DNA of 64,000 bases from Ptychodera flava. Taxonomy: Eukaryota; Hemichordata; Enteropneusta; Ptychoderidae. A program made the position numbers and the translations under genes. Of this stretch, positions 1 through 11,238 are shown piece after piece. The stretch covers positions 22,539,822 to 22,603,821 of the forward strand of contig NW_027248277.1 of the NCBI RefSeq assembly GCF_041260155.1, written 5' to 3'. The notes below the pieces were generated by a model. The model searched no databases and had not been told where the DNA came from. It saw nothing but the letters and a program-made list of their open reading frames with translations. Numbering within the stretch: position 1 is the stretch's first letter; each line of letters begins with the position of its first letter.

Positions 1-413
1 TTCAAATATTTTATCATTGGAAAGTAAATTGTTTAAATTTCTCCCACTTTGTATCAATTATATAACATTTAAAAAAGTTGCATCTATTATACAATTATTC
101 AATAATTATGCCATATCTTTTTGGGTAGTTTCTCCAGCATCTTGAAGTTGGAATTATGAGCAAGTGACGGACTGTCACTCTTTACAACCGTGGAATTGGG
201 AACTTTGTACTTTGGTGTCTCATAAGCCCAAGGAGATTGATGTGGCAACATTACTCAGTGTATTCTTACGTGGATTATTGTATAACATATGTCCACATAT
301 ACACTTAAAATAAAAATAACTACTAATACTAAATAATTACAAGTAGATTCGTCGATTTTTCTTGCCCTTAATAATATTCATTTTCACTCGGTCATTTGAT
401 CCTTGAGTAGTTT
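1..413. other. AT-rich flank, no gene seen
   Basis: AT-rich sequence 3' of the first GPCR locus (that locus reads on the minus strand). No conserved coding frame, inverted repeat or microsatellite was seen. It may hold the 3' untranslated region of the receptor gene, but no clear polyadenylation signal could be assigned. Confidence 0.4.
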
Positions 414-1494
414 CTAAAGACTAGCTGTGGCAACTGAAGGTTCAACTGAAGGTTCTACAAATTGAACTGGAGAACCTGGATTTGGTCTCGGAGTTTTACA
501 AACATATAGACAGTAAACTTTCTTAGCAGCCTTTCTGTACTTTGAGTTACACAGTAAATAAATGAAGGGGTTAATCGAAATTTGAATCACATACAGACAC
601 ATTGAAGACAGATATACGTAAACGAAAATCGAATAGGAAGTGTGAAGCCAGTTCACACCAACAAAATATATTGAATTCGAAAAAACCAAAATAATCGTTA
701 ATGGGAAAACACCAATAAAATACACAACGGTAGTAACAAGAATATTCCTAAAAACGCTCCTTAAATCTTTCAACATTGAATTTGATATAGGCAAAGTTGA
801 ACATTTACTTCTTCTTGTCATCTCTCTTGCAATTGAAATGTATAGTATAGGCACAGCACACAAACCATTAACATAACACCACCTGTTATAAAACTACTCA
901 TTTCGCGGACCGCCAGGTCATTGATCACAAAATTAAATTTAAGTCCTAAGCATTGAGGCATGTAACCAATTGAGAATAAAACGCTTAACAGCCATGTTAT
1001 CGACATGAAGGCAACAAAATTTCTCATCTTCAAACAAACATATTGTTTTAAAGGATGACAAACTACAATATATCGTTCGATGGCAAGCAGAGGAATTGTA
1101 AAGCTTGACTCCGTTAATGCTATCATAAATATATATGACGAACATTGGCAAAGCTTTAAAGGTACCCCAGATGTAATTCTGTCTATGAAATCAACTATAA
1201 GACAACTTTGACACAACATATCTGAGATGGCTAAATTAATTAAAAGAATGTTGCTTTTAGTCTGCATTTCCTTGATTTTCAATATGACAATAAGAAAGGA
1301 CAAGTTATTGATAAACCCACTTATAGACATTGCAATGATTGCTATATAAAAGTATTCAAAGCCGTAAGAGATATATAGATGTCTTCATTTATCGACACAT
1401 TTAAAATACTATCATTGTGCCAGTCGTAATTACTTTGATTGTGACCCTCGAAAGGAGACGCCTGACTTGAGAGAAAGAGGATAGAATTGTTCAT
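414..1494 (-). pseudogene. rhodopsin-class (class A) GPCR with two frameshifts
   Basis: Seven-transmembrane receptor of the rhodopsin class, read on the minus strand from an ATG at 1494-1492. The N-terminus is Asn-rich with several N-glycosylation sequons. The frame shifts at a short T run near 1340-1350, just before TM1, and again near 855-865 in TM5 beside a GT-rich stretch. Between these breaks the protein is continuous: TM1 has a G-x-x-N motif, TM2 has NLAISD with Asp2.50, TM3 ends in ERY followed by xVCHP, TM4 has its Trp, and TM7 has a canonical NPFIY followed by a basic palmitoylation-type tail. Correcting one base at the first break and two at the second would give about 359 residues. 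It is the most divergent and most canonical of the four GPCR loci here. Ligand and subfamily cannot be assigned. It may be a true pseudogene, or a working gene with consensus indel errors. Confidence 0.85.
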
Positions 1495-2446
1495 TCTTGC
1501 ACTTTAGGTGAAATAGAATGGAGAACAACACGCGTGTTTGCTGGCTACTTCTTCAGTGACGAATAATATCCCTCCAGAGATGAGTGTCCTTTTCAGAAAC
1601 ATTTATTTCTGGAATAGATCTCGGATGTTCTTGAAGACATCAGACTTAATGTCCTTCATCCGCCGGCTGCCACTCTGTGTAAGACGCGTCAACCTACCAA
1701 TACCTATGGTATAACAAATAAGCACTGTTATCACATGCACAAGCCAAGTTTGTCGTCTCCGAACAAAAAATACGGGATTTATTCTCTGGTCTCTCTACGT
1801 CATGACAACCCGCGTCTATGTCATCGATTTTGGTGCGTCGGACCTTTTTTGTCGATCTTCGGTGTGCTCGTAAATATGTAAACAAACAACATGGTGGCCG
1901 ATGTTTCTCCCACGATCAAAAGTCATGTAATGAAATCGATATTTTCACAGACTACGACATTACTAATCCGAACAATGTAAACACGAGAGTGTACCGCCTG
2001 TATATTCCGAAGGAATTACGTGAATAATTTGCGGAAACAACGAACTTGAAGCTGGTCGCGTATACCGTGGGTTCCGTACGCATTGCAAACAGGGTCAGGC
2101 GCGACGTTTACAGTGTTCGCGCCGTCGAGATTCAGTCGATATTTGTTCCCGAAAAAAGCGTATCTTCGTCTGTGATAAATTTCTAGGACTATGCTATCTT
2201 TGAAATAGAGTATAACTTTACGGAAGGTAGCCTACATGTAGACCGAGGGCTGTCATTTGCTCCACACATGAACGAACGTGAGCGCAAATGCACACGACGG
2301 ACGACTGGAAATGATTGACAACTTGTGCACGGCGTACTGATATTTATTCCTAAAGTAGTTCAAAAGTTAAAACGCGGAATCGTCATGGAAAACTTATTTT
2401 ATTTTGCAAAAAATAACGAATTATTGGCTTGTGCATGTGATAAGTA
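1495..2446. other. single-copy sequence, possible terminal-exon-like stretch
   Basis: No paralogous copy was seen in the window. On the minus strand an open stretch of about 30 codons (about 1695-1603) ends in a stop codon overlapped by AATAAA and is preceded by an acceptor-like TTGGTAG. It looks like a last exon but the peptide is not recognised. On the plus strand an ATG near 1891 has a good Kozak context (ACATGGTGG) but stays open for only about 30 codons. Both are weak. Confidence 0.2.
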
Positions 2447-2597
2447 TATTATTCCCTAATATTTTTCTTCATTCAGCTCGGAAAATACTCGTGACGTAAT
2501 GACCGTGTCACCACTCGTCTTCGACTCGTGGTGACACGGTCATTACGTCACTCGTATTTTCCTTCGCTGAACGAAGAAAAATATTAGGGAATAATAT
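2447..2597. repeat. 150-bp foldback palindrome
   Basis: Near-perfect inverted repeat with arms of about 75 bp that meet at the apex CTCGTCTTCGACTCG. The arms begin ATATTATTCCCTAATATT and carry GTGACGTAATGAC in the stem. The few arm differences are single substitutions or indels. It behaves like a foldback MITE and shares its apex motif with palindromes at 7.4, 29.7, 30.85, 38.7 and 41.7 kb. Confidence 0.9.
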
Positions 2598-4190
2598 CTA
2601 ATTTGACGTTTATGCTGTTTAAATATATACTATTAATGGTTAAAATAAAAGCGTATCGCTGCCGATTTTTAACAATTACACAAGCTGAAAGTAACGATTT
2701 TGTTTTATCTTTCAATCGGCTGCTTTATACAGGGCAATTAAATTGGTAAAAATACTTAAAAGAACTGACCTTTTTAAGTTTGTACTCTGGAAACAAAAGT
2801 GATACAATCATTCACCGACTCCACCAGTGGACTCAGTACATGTCTCAAATTATCCTCTGAAATGCCTTAAAAGGAATATATAAATCAGTAGGTGTACGTA
2901 AGTCCTTCTACTACAGTTGTTAGTTACAGAGAACAAATCTGGCCGATACATTATCGATAATGTTAAGGAAATATGCACTGAAGTATTCCGATCAATGTTT
3001 GGAGGAAGTCGTAGATTTTATTATTGAAATGTCAATGAGTTTGCAGATATACCTACGAGCTCCACTTGAATAATCAAACAGAACCTAATTGCATCACCTT
3101 TGATGACAAGTACGTTCAAATAATTTCATGCTCAGTTTCTTTGCGTTTTTTATGTCTATTGTTAGATTTACTCATTAAGCCGTAAACAAGTTAACTGTGC
3201 GCGGCGTTTGCTGTTGTCTTGATGGCGTCCGTGATGTACAACTATATAGGAGCCTCTGACCGGGATTCAATGTTGTCGGGAGTCTTTGGCAGTACCGGCA
3301 GAGGACACAATTGTGCACAAATCAACCGAACAAGATTTTCATTCATGACATTCAAACCCAAAGCAGCCAAAAGAGCATAACTTTGTATTGAAAAAATCCT
3401 CGACAAATCTGACACACCTTAGACCTCAAATAGAAAGACACATTCTGACCATGTGCATTGGACGATCCTGACCACCATGGCAATTTTTAAAACTTTTTTT
3501 CGAAAAATGCATTTGTACTGCATTTGTATCTTCGTGTCAATAACTGTTCGATTATGATTATCGTAATCGGAACAGTGTTGACACAAAACAGTATGCTACT
3601 TTCAAGCAACTCCAAAGTTGTTTTAATAACTCTGTGTATTCTTACCAATGTTGATTTCCTAAGTTGTTTTCTTTTGCCAGTTATACTGTGAACAAAATTC
3701 GATATCTTGATAAACGCAATTTGTTTCGTAAAACGGGGTAAGTAAAGGAAAAAACTCACGAAAGTACATGCCTTTTTAAATTGAACAGTTTAATGAATCT
3801 TAGTATATTGTCCATAGATGATCTGTGTATGTTATATCAGAGAAACCATATTAGTTTACATATGTCAGGGTTGAAAATAAGTACATTTTTGCCAACATTG
3901 AGTCTATGTGCATATCAGGTTTAACCTAAGTCTGCATTCGCTAGATTTAAAATAAAGTCACAGTTACCATGTTATCGGTTTTAAATTTCGTATTTAAAAT
4001 CTTTAAAACATCCTTACAAGTCTTGTTTTGACTCATTTCTTCTAACAACCGGCATTTTCACGGCATTAAAAATTACAAACCACCTCAAAAGAGGGATAAA
4101 ACTGCAGCAAGTGAAAATGAATACAGTAAAATATTGGCTGACCAGCGATAGATACACCACCTGTTAAAAGGCAGAGGACAAAAAACTGTA
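2598..4190. repeat. diverged copy of the array's noncoding block
   Basis: Noncoding sequence related to 8.1-8.7 kb, 11.3-12.0 kb and 38.8-40.1 kb. Shared landmarks are an AAACCGTATCGCC-like stretch, a conserved segment around 3190-3310, and the GGAAAAC...CAAAGTACA segment near 3745-3775. The copies are too diverged for a base-level junction. No protein-coding gene is supported. Confidence 0.6.
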
Positions 4191-4240
4191 ACAAGTTAAA
4201 ACAAAAACAGTGACGGACGTTCATATGGCCGACCGATCGA

Positions 4241-4256
4241 CAGACAGACAGACAGA
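4241..4256. repeat. (GACA)n microsatellite remnant
   Basis: Short GACA tract with the same flank (TGACGGACGTTCATATGG) as the longer GACA tracts at 31.44 and 48.18 kb. It marks the 3' side of the GPCR locus in each unit. Confidence 0.7.
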
Positions 4257-4305
4257 CTTACTGACAGCTCGACACTAGGCAGTTTGTACCGGCCCTATAA
4301 ATGTG

Positions 4306-4775
4306 CGTAATAGATGTTACATGTAGTCATCTCTAGCATTTTAGCCGTGACATTTCTTGCTATGGACATTGATGTCGAGACAATTATAACCATTGTTAAC
4401 GGAAAAGCACCGACAAAATATACAACCGTCGTAACGAAAAGAGTCCTAAATACTCTTGTCAAGTCTTTTACAAGTGATAGTGGCCTAGGTAGAGCAGACG
4501 ATGTACTTCTTCAAGCATATATCTTGCAATTAATATGTATAATATACGCAAAACAGTAATATTAATAAGAAAAAAGATCGATATTGCAAATATTGTAATC
4601 CAGTAAAGAGACAAAGGTGAATGAAATTGAAAGCAACCATGGTACCATCCAATAAGGGAGAGTGTGCCCAGCAACCATTTTGGGAGATGCCGATAACAAA
4701 TTTGGACGTCTTCAAATATATATGTGCTTTAAATGGATGGCACTCTGCAATGTATCATTCAATTGCGATCAAGTG
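4306..4775 (-). pseudogene. GPCR fragment, TM3 end to TM6/7
   Basis: Minus-strand remnant of the same receptor family as 48342-49379. It matches roughly codons 130-285 of the intact gene: the segment after ERY, TM4, the second extracellular loop, TM5, the third intracellular loop, TM6 and the start of TM7. Several indels break it into pieces of about 60-80 codons, and TM1-TM3 and the C-terminal tail are gone. At its 3' side (low coordinates) the deletion joins directly to the TTGTACCGGCCCCTAT-like flank that lies about 100-300 bp past the stop codon in the other units, so the C-terminal coding part was lost in one event. It is clearly dead and belongs to the oldest recognisable array unit. 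Confidence 0.8.
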
Positions 4776-4949
4776 TGAGTGCCACTTTAAGTATTCAAAT
4801 ATGTAATTAGCTGAAAAAAAATACCTAACTTCTTTGAGGGCTGTCATTGTATCACTACTTTATATAGCAAATGTAATTGCCCTTTTGTCAAATCCTTCAA
4901 ATATATATGTCAAACTGTGACTGCTGATTAGATATGCAAATTATAAATT
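4776..4949. other. AT-rich junction, no gene
   Basis: Unassigned AT-rich sequence between the GPCR fragment and the next array block. Nothing recognisable was seen. Confidence 0.3.
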
Positions 4950-6215
4950 ATAATGCGAAATGACTTTTAATATTGTTATAATCTGACTTTCCGCACTCTC
5001 TACATTAATCCTTAAAGTAAAACATTGTAACACAATATCGTCTAGAGCTGCGACAGCTTTAACACTTAAATTTGCAGAGAATGTTTCTTTTGACACAAAT
5101 ATATAAGAAATGATGGCCATATAATTCCAGGGTGTACTTCACGTGAAAATGGAAGTAGGTTTGGATGAGAATTTATTTCGGTAAACTGAAAATCATTATG
5201 AGCCAGTAGTCGAAACATTGGAAGGCCTATCAGTTGCTTTTGACAGGTCTATCGTTGACACCTGTAATCGGACCCCACTTCTGTGGGCTGCACCATTAAT
5301 TTCCCTAAAAGAAGTTTGTTTGCTTAGACAAAAGCCAATTGAACGAACAGTACAGTTTTGATCACCTATAATATTATCGTTTTAATATCAGCGGGTATGA
5401 AATTGTTTCATTTGCAACACCAGATTAGCCATGCATATGCTGAATGACAGCATCATTGTTCTAACTGCTTACGATGATCTACTTAAGTCAATTTAGTAAG
5501 TTTTAATATGCTGAGTATTTCATTAATTATGTATCATGGTAGCTTCTATTGTGTACAGTACAGGAAGTCAACAGTGGCCAAACAGCCAAACGCCAAACTG
5601 CGGAATAATATTAACAAGTAACAAGTGATAGGTGTAATGTTATGAAGGTCATTCTCCTCTTCCAATGACCTTAGTTTACTCAGTCTAGAACATTCTGAAG
5701 GTTATGTGGTTAGGGTCATTCTCCTTCATGAGCTTGAATTCAATCAATCCTGTTCAGAACATTACAAAATGTTATGTTTACTATAAATTAAGGTATTTAG
5801 AAGATTAATTAGCATATCAATAGAAATCATAGAATTCTTCCTTGTTGTCTGGTTTAAACTCTTTTTAGTACAAATACAGGACGTCATATTTACACAAGTG
5901 AAGATATTTTACTGGCAGTAATTAGCATATAAACAGATATTCTAGATTTCTCCCATGTTGTGTGGATTAAGCTATATTTAGCACAAATACGGGATGGAGA
6001 GATTTTGCAGCCAAACGTTCGAGATCACTTCAGTATTTATTTCGGACTTTTAGGACGTTTCATCACCTAAACACTGACTGTTAACTCTCGACGACTCGGA
6101 TCTATATCAAGCCTGCAAGCTAAATGACTTCCTTACCCATCAGTGTGCCTGGCTACATTAACCTCTCCGGAATCTAATTTAAGAGGTTTTTGCAGTCCCA
6201 GCTTAAGTAAGTAAT
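4950..6215. repeat. array block D, copy 1
   Basis: Noncoding block repeated at about 37.42-38.59 kb and 54.36-55.48 kb. It starts near the shared TAACACAATATCGT...TAGAGCTGCGACAG and ends near TTTTTGCAGTCCCAG. The order of landmarks is the same in all three copies. A weaker relative lies at 34.25-34.72 and 51.0-51.8 kb. No coding frame is conserved between copies. Confidence 0.8.
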
Positions 6216-6328
6216 TTTAATGAGCATTGTAGTTTTTATTTAATTCACACCATTAATTGTGTTATAAGTTTTTAGCTTTCATGTGTGAACACGTGAGCTA
6301 ATGTGATAGCAATGTCTATGTGTCCGTG

Positions 6329-6332
<4 letters not shown>

Positions 6333-6416
<84 letters not shown>

Positions 6417-6425
6417 TGTGTGTGT
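6333..6425. repeat. (GA)n microsatellite running into (GT)n
   Basis: About 41 uninterrupted AG units (6333-6414) followed by six TG units. The flank holds CAGACAGA-like and TCTGTCTC-like short repeats. Confidence 0.95.
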
Positions 6426-6689
6426 CTGTCCGTCTCTCTGTCTGTATCTCTGTTTACATGATTACTCAAAAGCGCGTGAGCTGACTCAAATAAGATTTAC
6501 AGAAAGCTACCGTGTGCTAATTGCAAGAACTGATAAGATTTTTGTTAGTGTGGCTTGCATATTAACGGAGTTATGAAATGCCATTTCGTTCATGTAATAG
6601 TTTCCTATGGAGACAGTTATAACAGTATTGACATATATCAAGAAATACTGCCCAAATTTCATCAGAATTTTCACAGATGACAATCTCAG

Positions 6690-7260
6690 AAAATTATGAT
6701 GATATTATGACTATTTTGTCAATTATCTGATCATTTGCATATTTAATGAACTTTTTTATTAGTGATATCACTCCTCTCTCCCACGCCAAATTTGATGATA
6801 CCTGCAACAAATATTGATCTGATATATCCAATTGTACTGAGAAGCATTTGGCAGTGACAAGTTAATAAATAGCTCAATTGCAAATTATTAAAGTTTTCTA
6901 ATTAGACATATAACTCCGAAATGACTGCACCAAATCGGATGAAATCTGCTAGATAGCGATATCAGACGCTGTTGAAAAACATTTAGCAATGTGAAATTAA
7001 TTGAGGGTTCATTTACCTATTTAATAACCTTTGTAATTAGTTATATAACTCTGAAATAAAAGCACAAAATTTGGTGAAACCTGCTAAAGATATTATCTGA
7101 TAATATATATTCAATTGCCACATGAAGCACTGAGCAGAGTATAGTTCATAAATAGCTCATTTGCATATTGAATGAAGGTTTGTAGTTAGTCATATAACTC
7201 CAAAATGACAGCGACAAAATCGATGAAATCTGCTGCAGGTACTGATCAGACAGTTATCTG
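6690..7260. repeat. degenerate tandem repeat, unit about 140 bp, four copies
   Basis: Units are marked by recurring GTTAGTCATATAACTCC-type segments near 6760, 6901, 7036 and 7187, each followed by an AAATGA..GCACCAAAT..GATGAAATCTGC-like segment and an AGCTCATTTGCATAT-like segment. Spacings are about 135-150 bp. The copies are diverged. No other occurrence was seen in the window. Confidence 0.7.
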
Positions 7261-7415
7261 ACTGTGTTATGCTTTTTGTAGAATGTAATACGTTTTCAAT
7301 GTGCGAATTTCTTCATTAATTTTGTATCATGGTAGCTGCGCTATTGTGGAGATGTGCCTCAATACATTCAACTATCTGGAGACTAATTTAGGAGCTCTTT
7401 GCAGTCCAAAATATA

Positions 7416-7783
7416 TAGGGTTATTCACAAAATACGGCCCTGTATGGACGAGGGCTCAGTGAGTGACGTATTGGACGAGCCGAAGGCGAGTCCAATACGT
7501 CACTCACTGAGCCCGAGACATACAGGGCCGCATTTTATGTATATCCCTATTAATATACACTCTCCCCCATTAATCGTCCGCATAAACTAATTCTCTGGTA
7601 AATTTTGAGGGATGCGGCACGCGCGATATGAGTTGAACGCGCGCGATTGTTGAAATAAAATTGCTACGTCAAAGGACAAACAGGCGCGTCGCGCGTCTCC
7701 CGTATTCGGGACTCCGCGTACTATACAAAATACGGAAAGTTATTGGACGGTCAAACTCCCATAGGTTACGGTAGTAGGTGTAT
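7416..7783 (-). mobile_element. palindrome-bearing MITE, copy 1
   Basis: A 368-bp non-coding element starting TAGGGTTATTCAC and ending GTAGGTGTAT. One end carries a palindrome of about 96 bp (7435-7530) with apex CTCGCCTTCGGCTCG on the reverse strand; the other end has GCGCGC-rich sequence and a short AAAATACGGAAAG segment. The same element lies in opposite orientation at 41421-41751. The flanks match array block sequence near 6.2 kb with the element absent, which supports insertion. No transposase is encoded. Confidence 0.8.
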
Positions 7784-8682
7784 GATAAGTAATTTTACTC
7801 GGCATTGTTATTTTATTTAATTCATAACATTAATTAAGTTACAAGATTTAATATTTTTTTTAATAAATTGCTGACTTCATCACTTTTTACTGTCGTAATA
7901 TACGGTTGCCATCAACTTTAAGCAACCAACTTTTCCATTGGTACAGAGAGAAACAAGCAATATCCATTTTAACGATCCCCTCGCTAATTTTAAGACGTGA
8001 CCTGAAAAAATGTTATAGCTTTCACTACCACACAGAACCAAATCAATCACCTTTTAAACAAATACATCAAAATAATTCTAGCTAAAAATATTCTTTTTTT
8101 TCATGCCTAGTTCAAGTTTGCATTCATTTGCCATATACATGTAAACTCTGCGTATCATTTGACTGTTATATCGATGACATCCTAACGCACAACTCTTAAT
8201 TTAGGAGCTCGAAATCGGGCTTCAATGTGGCCGTCAGCCATTGGCACGATCAACAGAGGCCACAATTGTACGCAAATCAAGCAAACGAGATTTGCACCCA
8301 TGACATTAAAAAGCAAAGCATTCAAGGAGCATAACTGTTGAGGCTAACAATCCTCAGCCAATCTGGCGCACTTTACGTTTCAAATATGCAGACATATTCT
8401 GACCATGTGTTTTGACGATTAAGTTCACCAAGGGCATCCTTTTACCCTTTTCTTCCAAAGAATGTAGAAATGACTGCATTTGAAGTTTTAATGGTAATCG
8501 AAAAACCTATTGACGCAAAAGTGATTTGCTTTTAACAACTCCGAAGCTGTTTGAGTTGCTAGGTGTATTTCTCACAAATGTTCATTCCCTCAATTATGCT
8601 ATTTTGCCAGTTATCGTAACTTTGAAAAAAATGACAGTTTTCTTGATAAACGAGACTTTTTTCCGGGAAAAATGGTAATTGA
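7784..8682. repeat. array noncoding block
   Basis: Related to 34.73-35.05 and 51.83-52.15 kb in its first part (the AGCAACCAACTTT..ATTGG segment near 7920) and to 3.1-3.75 and 39.3-39.85 kb in its second part. It runs up to the TTAA where the long-TIR element is inserted. No gene. Confidence 0.65.
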
Positions 8683-8686
8683 TTAA

Positions 8687-10878
8687 AGGAAACCTAAGTC
8701 CAGCGACATTGACCGTTTATCCCTTCCAAAATAACCCAGAATAAAATGCAGCTCAAATTTGCAACATAATTGCACGCGCCGACGACTACGGAGCGACGAA
8801 AAGAGACATTGAAGTAGACGACATTTATGGAAATGAGCTCGGAATCCCATGGGCGCGAAAGGGCTCATTGGAGGAGCGTGCGTGACGTCATCGGCGATAC
8901 ACGAACGTGTGTGACAGCCTACCAAGCATTGGAGTCTATGACTGCAGGAGTGCAGTTCTACACGTTACGAATCTTTAATGCTCAATAGCATAAAAATAGA
9001 TAATTGTTGTTCAGTTGAGTGCAAAAATCACTCAGGGAAGAACAAACGAAGTCAGCTTTTACCGTCTTCCCACAGAACAGCTTTTTCGAAGACAGTGGCT
9101 AAAGAAAGTCGGGCGAGTTTAAAAATCTGTAAAAGATACAACGTTATGTTCTAATTCTTTCAGGATGATTGTTTTATAAGGGATTTCGGGATTCTGATAC
9201 CGATACAAGACGATACTACACAATGCGGTTCGTATCTTGACATGCTGAGTCAGCCTACTATCGCCGGTTTTAACCAGATAAATATTAATATTGGCGATTT
9301 CGGGACTCTAAAATCCGAAGACGAAACTACACAAAGCGTCTCTTATCTTGACATCCCGGGTCTGCCAAATCTCCGATATATAACCAATAAATATAGGCAA
9401 TTTCGGGACTATACCTTGTAATATTGATATTACAAGATATTGGAATGACTTTTTGCCTACTGTGTATCGGCACGCCGGGTGTGAGAAACCGCCGATATTA
9501 TATTTTCCCGATAAATATCAATTGCGCTGGAACTCTTAGGCTAATATCGATACCAGACGATCCTAGATTTACTTGCACTGGATGGTGTTGGCATGCTGGG
9601 TCTACGAAATCACGGATATTTATCCGATAAATATCGGCGACTTAGGACTTTAACTCTGATACTAGACGATGCTTTGTCAAATCGTGGGTAAATATCCGAT
9701 GTATATCAGAGATTTCACCACCTAACAGATCTGACCACCCGAATGCTGTCCGACTCTTATTTCAAAAATAGCATCCATGGCCGGTAGTCAAGAATACTGT
9801 ATGTTTTACATTATTAGATTTATTAATGCACGAAATACATTTTTTACATGTAAAGCATTTTTTTCATTAAATGTCCACACGGGACTTCGTCGAGAGGGCC
9901 GATCGGATATCATCGGGACTCGGGAGGCCCTTGCACAAATTACATTCTTTACATGTAAACATTTTTACTTGGCGATCGGGACTTGAACAGAGGACATATC
10001 GGAAATCATCGGGAGTTTGGGCTGGTCTTGTATGAAACACAATCCTTACAACAAGCTTTAACCGATACTATTTTTTAAATAGCGGGCAAATATTCATTAT
10101 ATCGGCGATTTCATCACTTTGTAGATCTGAGTAAGTCCGACTTCCTAAGTTCGACACAGCTTCGAAAAACAGACGATACTATAATAGATTTGTCAAATCG
10201 CGAATAAATATTTTCTGATACATATCAGAGATTTCGCAACCTTAAAGATCTGGCCAAGCTCGACTTACACGGTAACACATACAATCAGTCAATCATTCCG
10301 TATCATTCACGAACCAAAATTTAATTTTAAGCGACTGATACAGAAAACTCTGTTTTAGAAACGTAGCGTTGAAGGATCGCAGGGTCACTCAGTCTCTCCA
10401 ATCCAGTTCGGGGTCTGTACAAGCACAGTGACTCCCTCTGCTGGAATCATACACAAACGCAAGCAACCAAGATATGAATGATGTTTGAGATGCTTTCTAA
10501 TTATTACATATCTTGGACAGGTTCAAATTAGTATGGTTTAATTTCAGTTGGGGAAAAGTAATACTCGATGTCAGAAATATCACTGTCCGAACTCTCCATA
10601 GTCGTCTTACGAACGCGCTGAACTGTTCACAGTACTCCTCCAGCTGCAAGCTACATTCGTCTGTATCGCCGATGACGTCACGCACGCTTCTCTCATGAGC
10701 CCTTTCGCGCCCATGGTATTCCGGGCTCATTTCCATAAATGTCGTCTACTTGAACTTCTCTTTTCGTCGCGCCGTAGTCGTCAACGCGTGCAATTATGTT
10801 GCAAATTTGAGCTGCATTTTACTCAAGGGTGATTTTGGAAGGGATAAACTGTCAATGTCGCTGGACTTAGGTTTCCCT
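8687..10878. mobile_element. 2.2-kb element with long terminal inverted repeats and TTAA flanks
   Basis: The first about 240 bp (8687-8925) and the last about 240 bp (about 10640-10878) are inverted repeats of each other, beginning AGG(G)AAACCTAAGTCCAGCG. TTAA stands directly outside both ends (8683-8686 and 10879-10882). The paralogous site near 39846 has a single TTAA with matching flanks and no element. The arms contain TGACGTCATCGGCGAT. The interior has no credible ORF and is made largely of degenerate repeats of about 115 bp (separate entry). TTAA duplication is typical of piggyBac-type transposition, but no transposase or family-specific terminus confirms this. Non-autonomous element, class uncertain. 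Confidence 0.8.
9175..10260. repeat. degenerate repeat of about 115 bp inside the long-TIR element
   Basis: Units are marked by GATTTCGGGACT-like segments near 9181, 9295, 9399, 9520 and 9630, followed by GATACNAGACGATACTA-like and CGATATATAACC-like segments. Spacings run about 105-120 bp; later copies (to about 10.26 kb) are more broken. This accounts for most of the element's interior. Confidence 0.65.
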
Positions 10879-11238
10879 TTAAGGACCACTAAATTAGCTC
10901 ACCAAAGAACATTACATTTAAATTGGCAACTCCAAAGATCCGAGTAATTTCTGGATTTTTTCTGAGTATTTTGTTCATAGATGGTTCGTGTATGTCATAT
11001 TCAGAGGGACCATAAGACCCATCTGAGGCATTTCGCGATATACTACCATTGTTTTCAAAATATCAGCCGATGAACAACACAAACTAGTACGTTACTGTAC
11101 AGATATCCGGGCTCAAAATAAATATCCGTTCGCTAACATTGAGAGGGTGAGTATCAGGTTTAACCTTAGACAACCTTCGCCAGTTCTGAAGAATATGCAC
11201 AGTTTCTGTGTCAAGGGTTTTCAGGTTTTATCTTTACA

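Noticed and set aside
1818..2027. Short plus-strand gene starting at an ATG with good Kozak context
   Set aside because: Only about 30 codons open from that ATG, the longer overlapping frame is in another register, and there is no conserved peptide or splice support.
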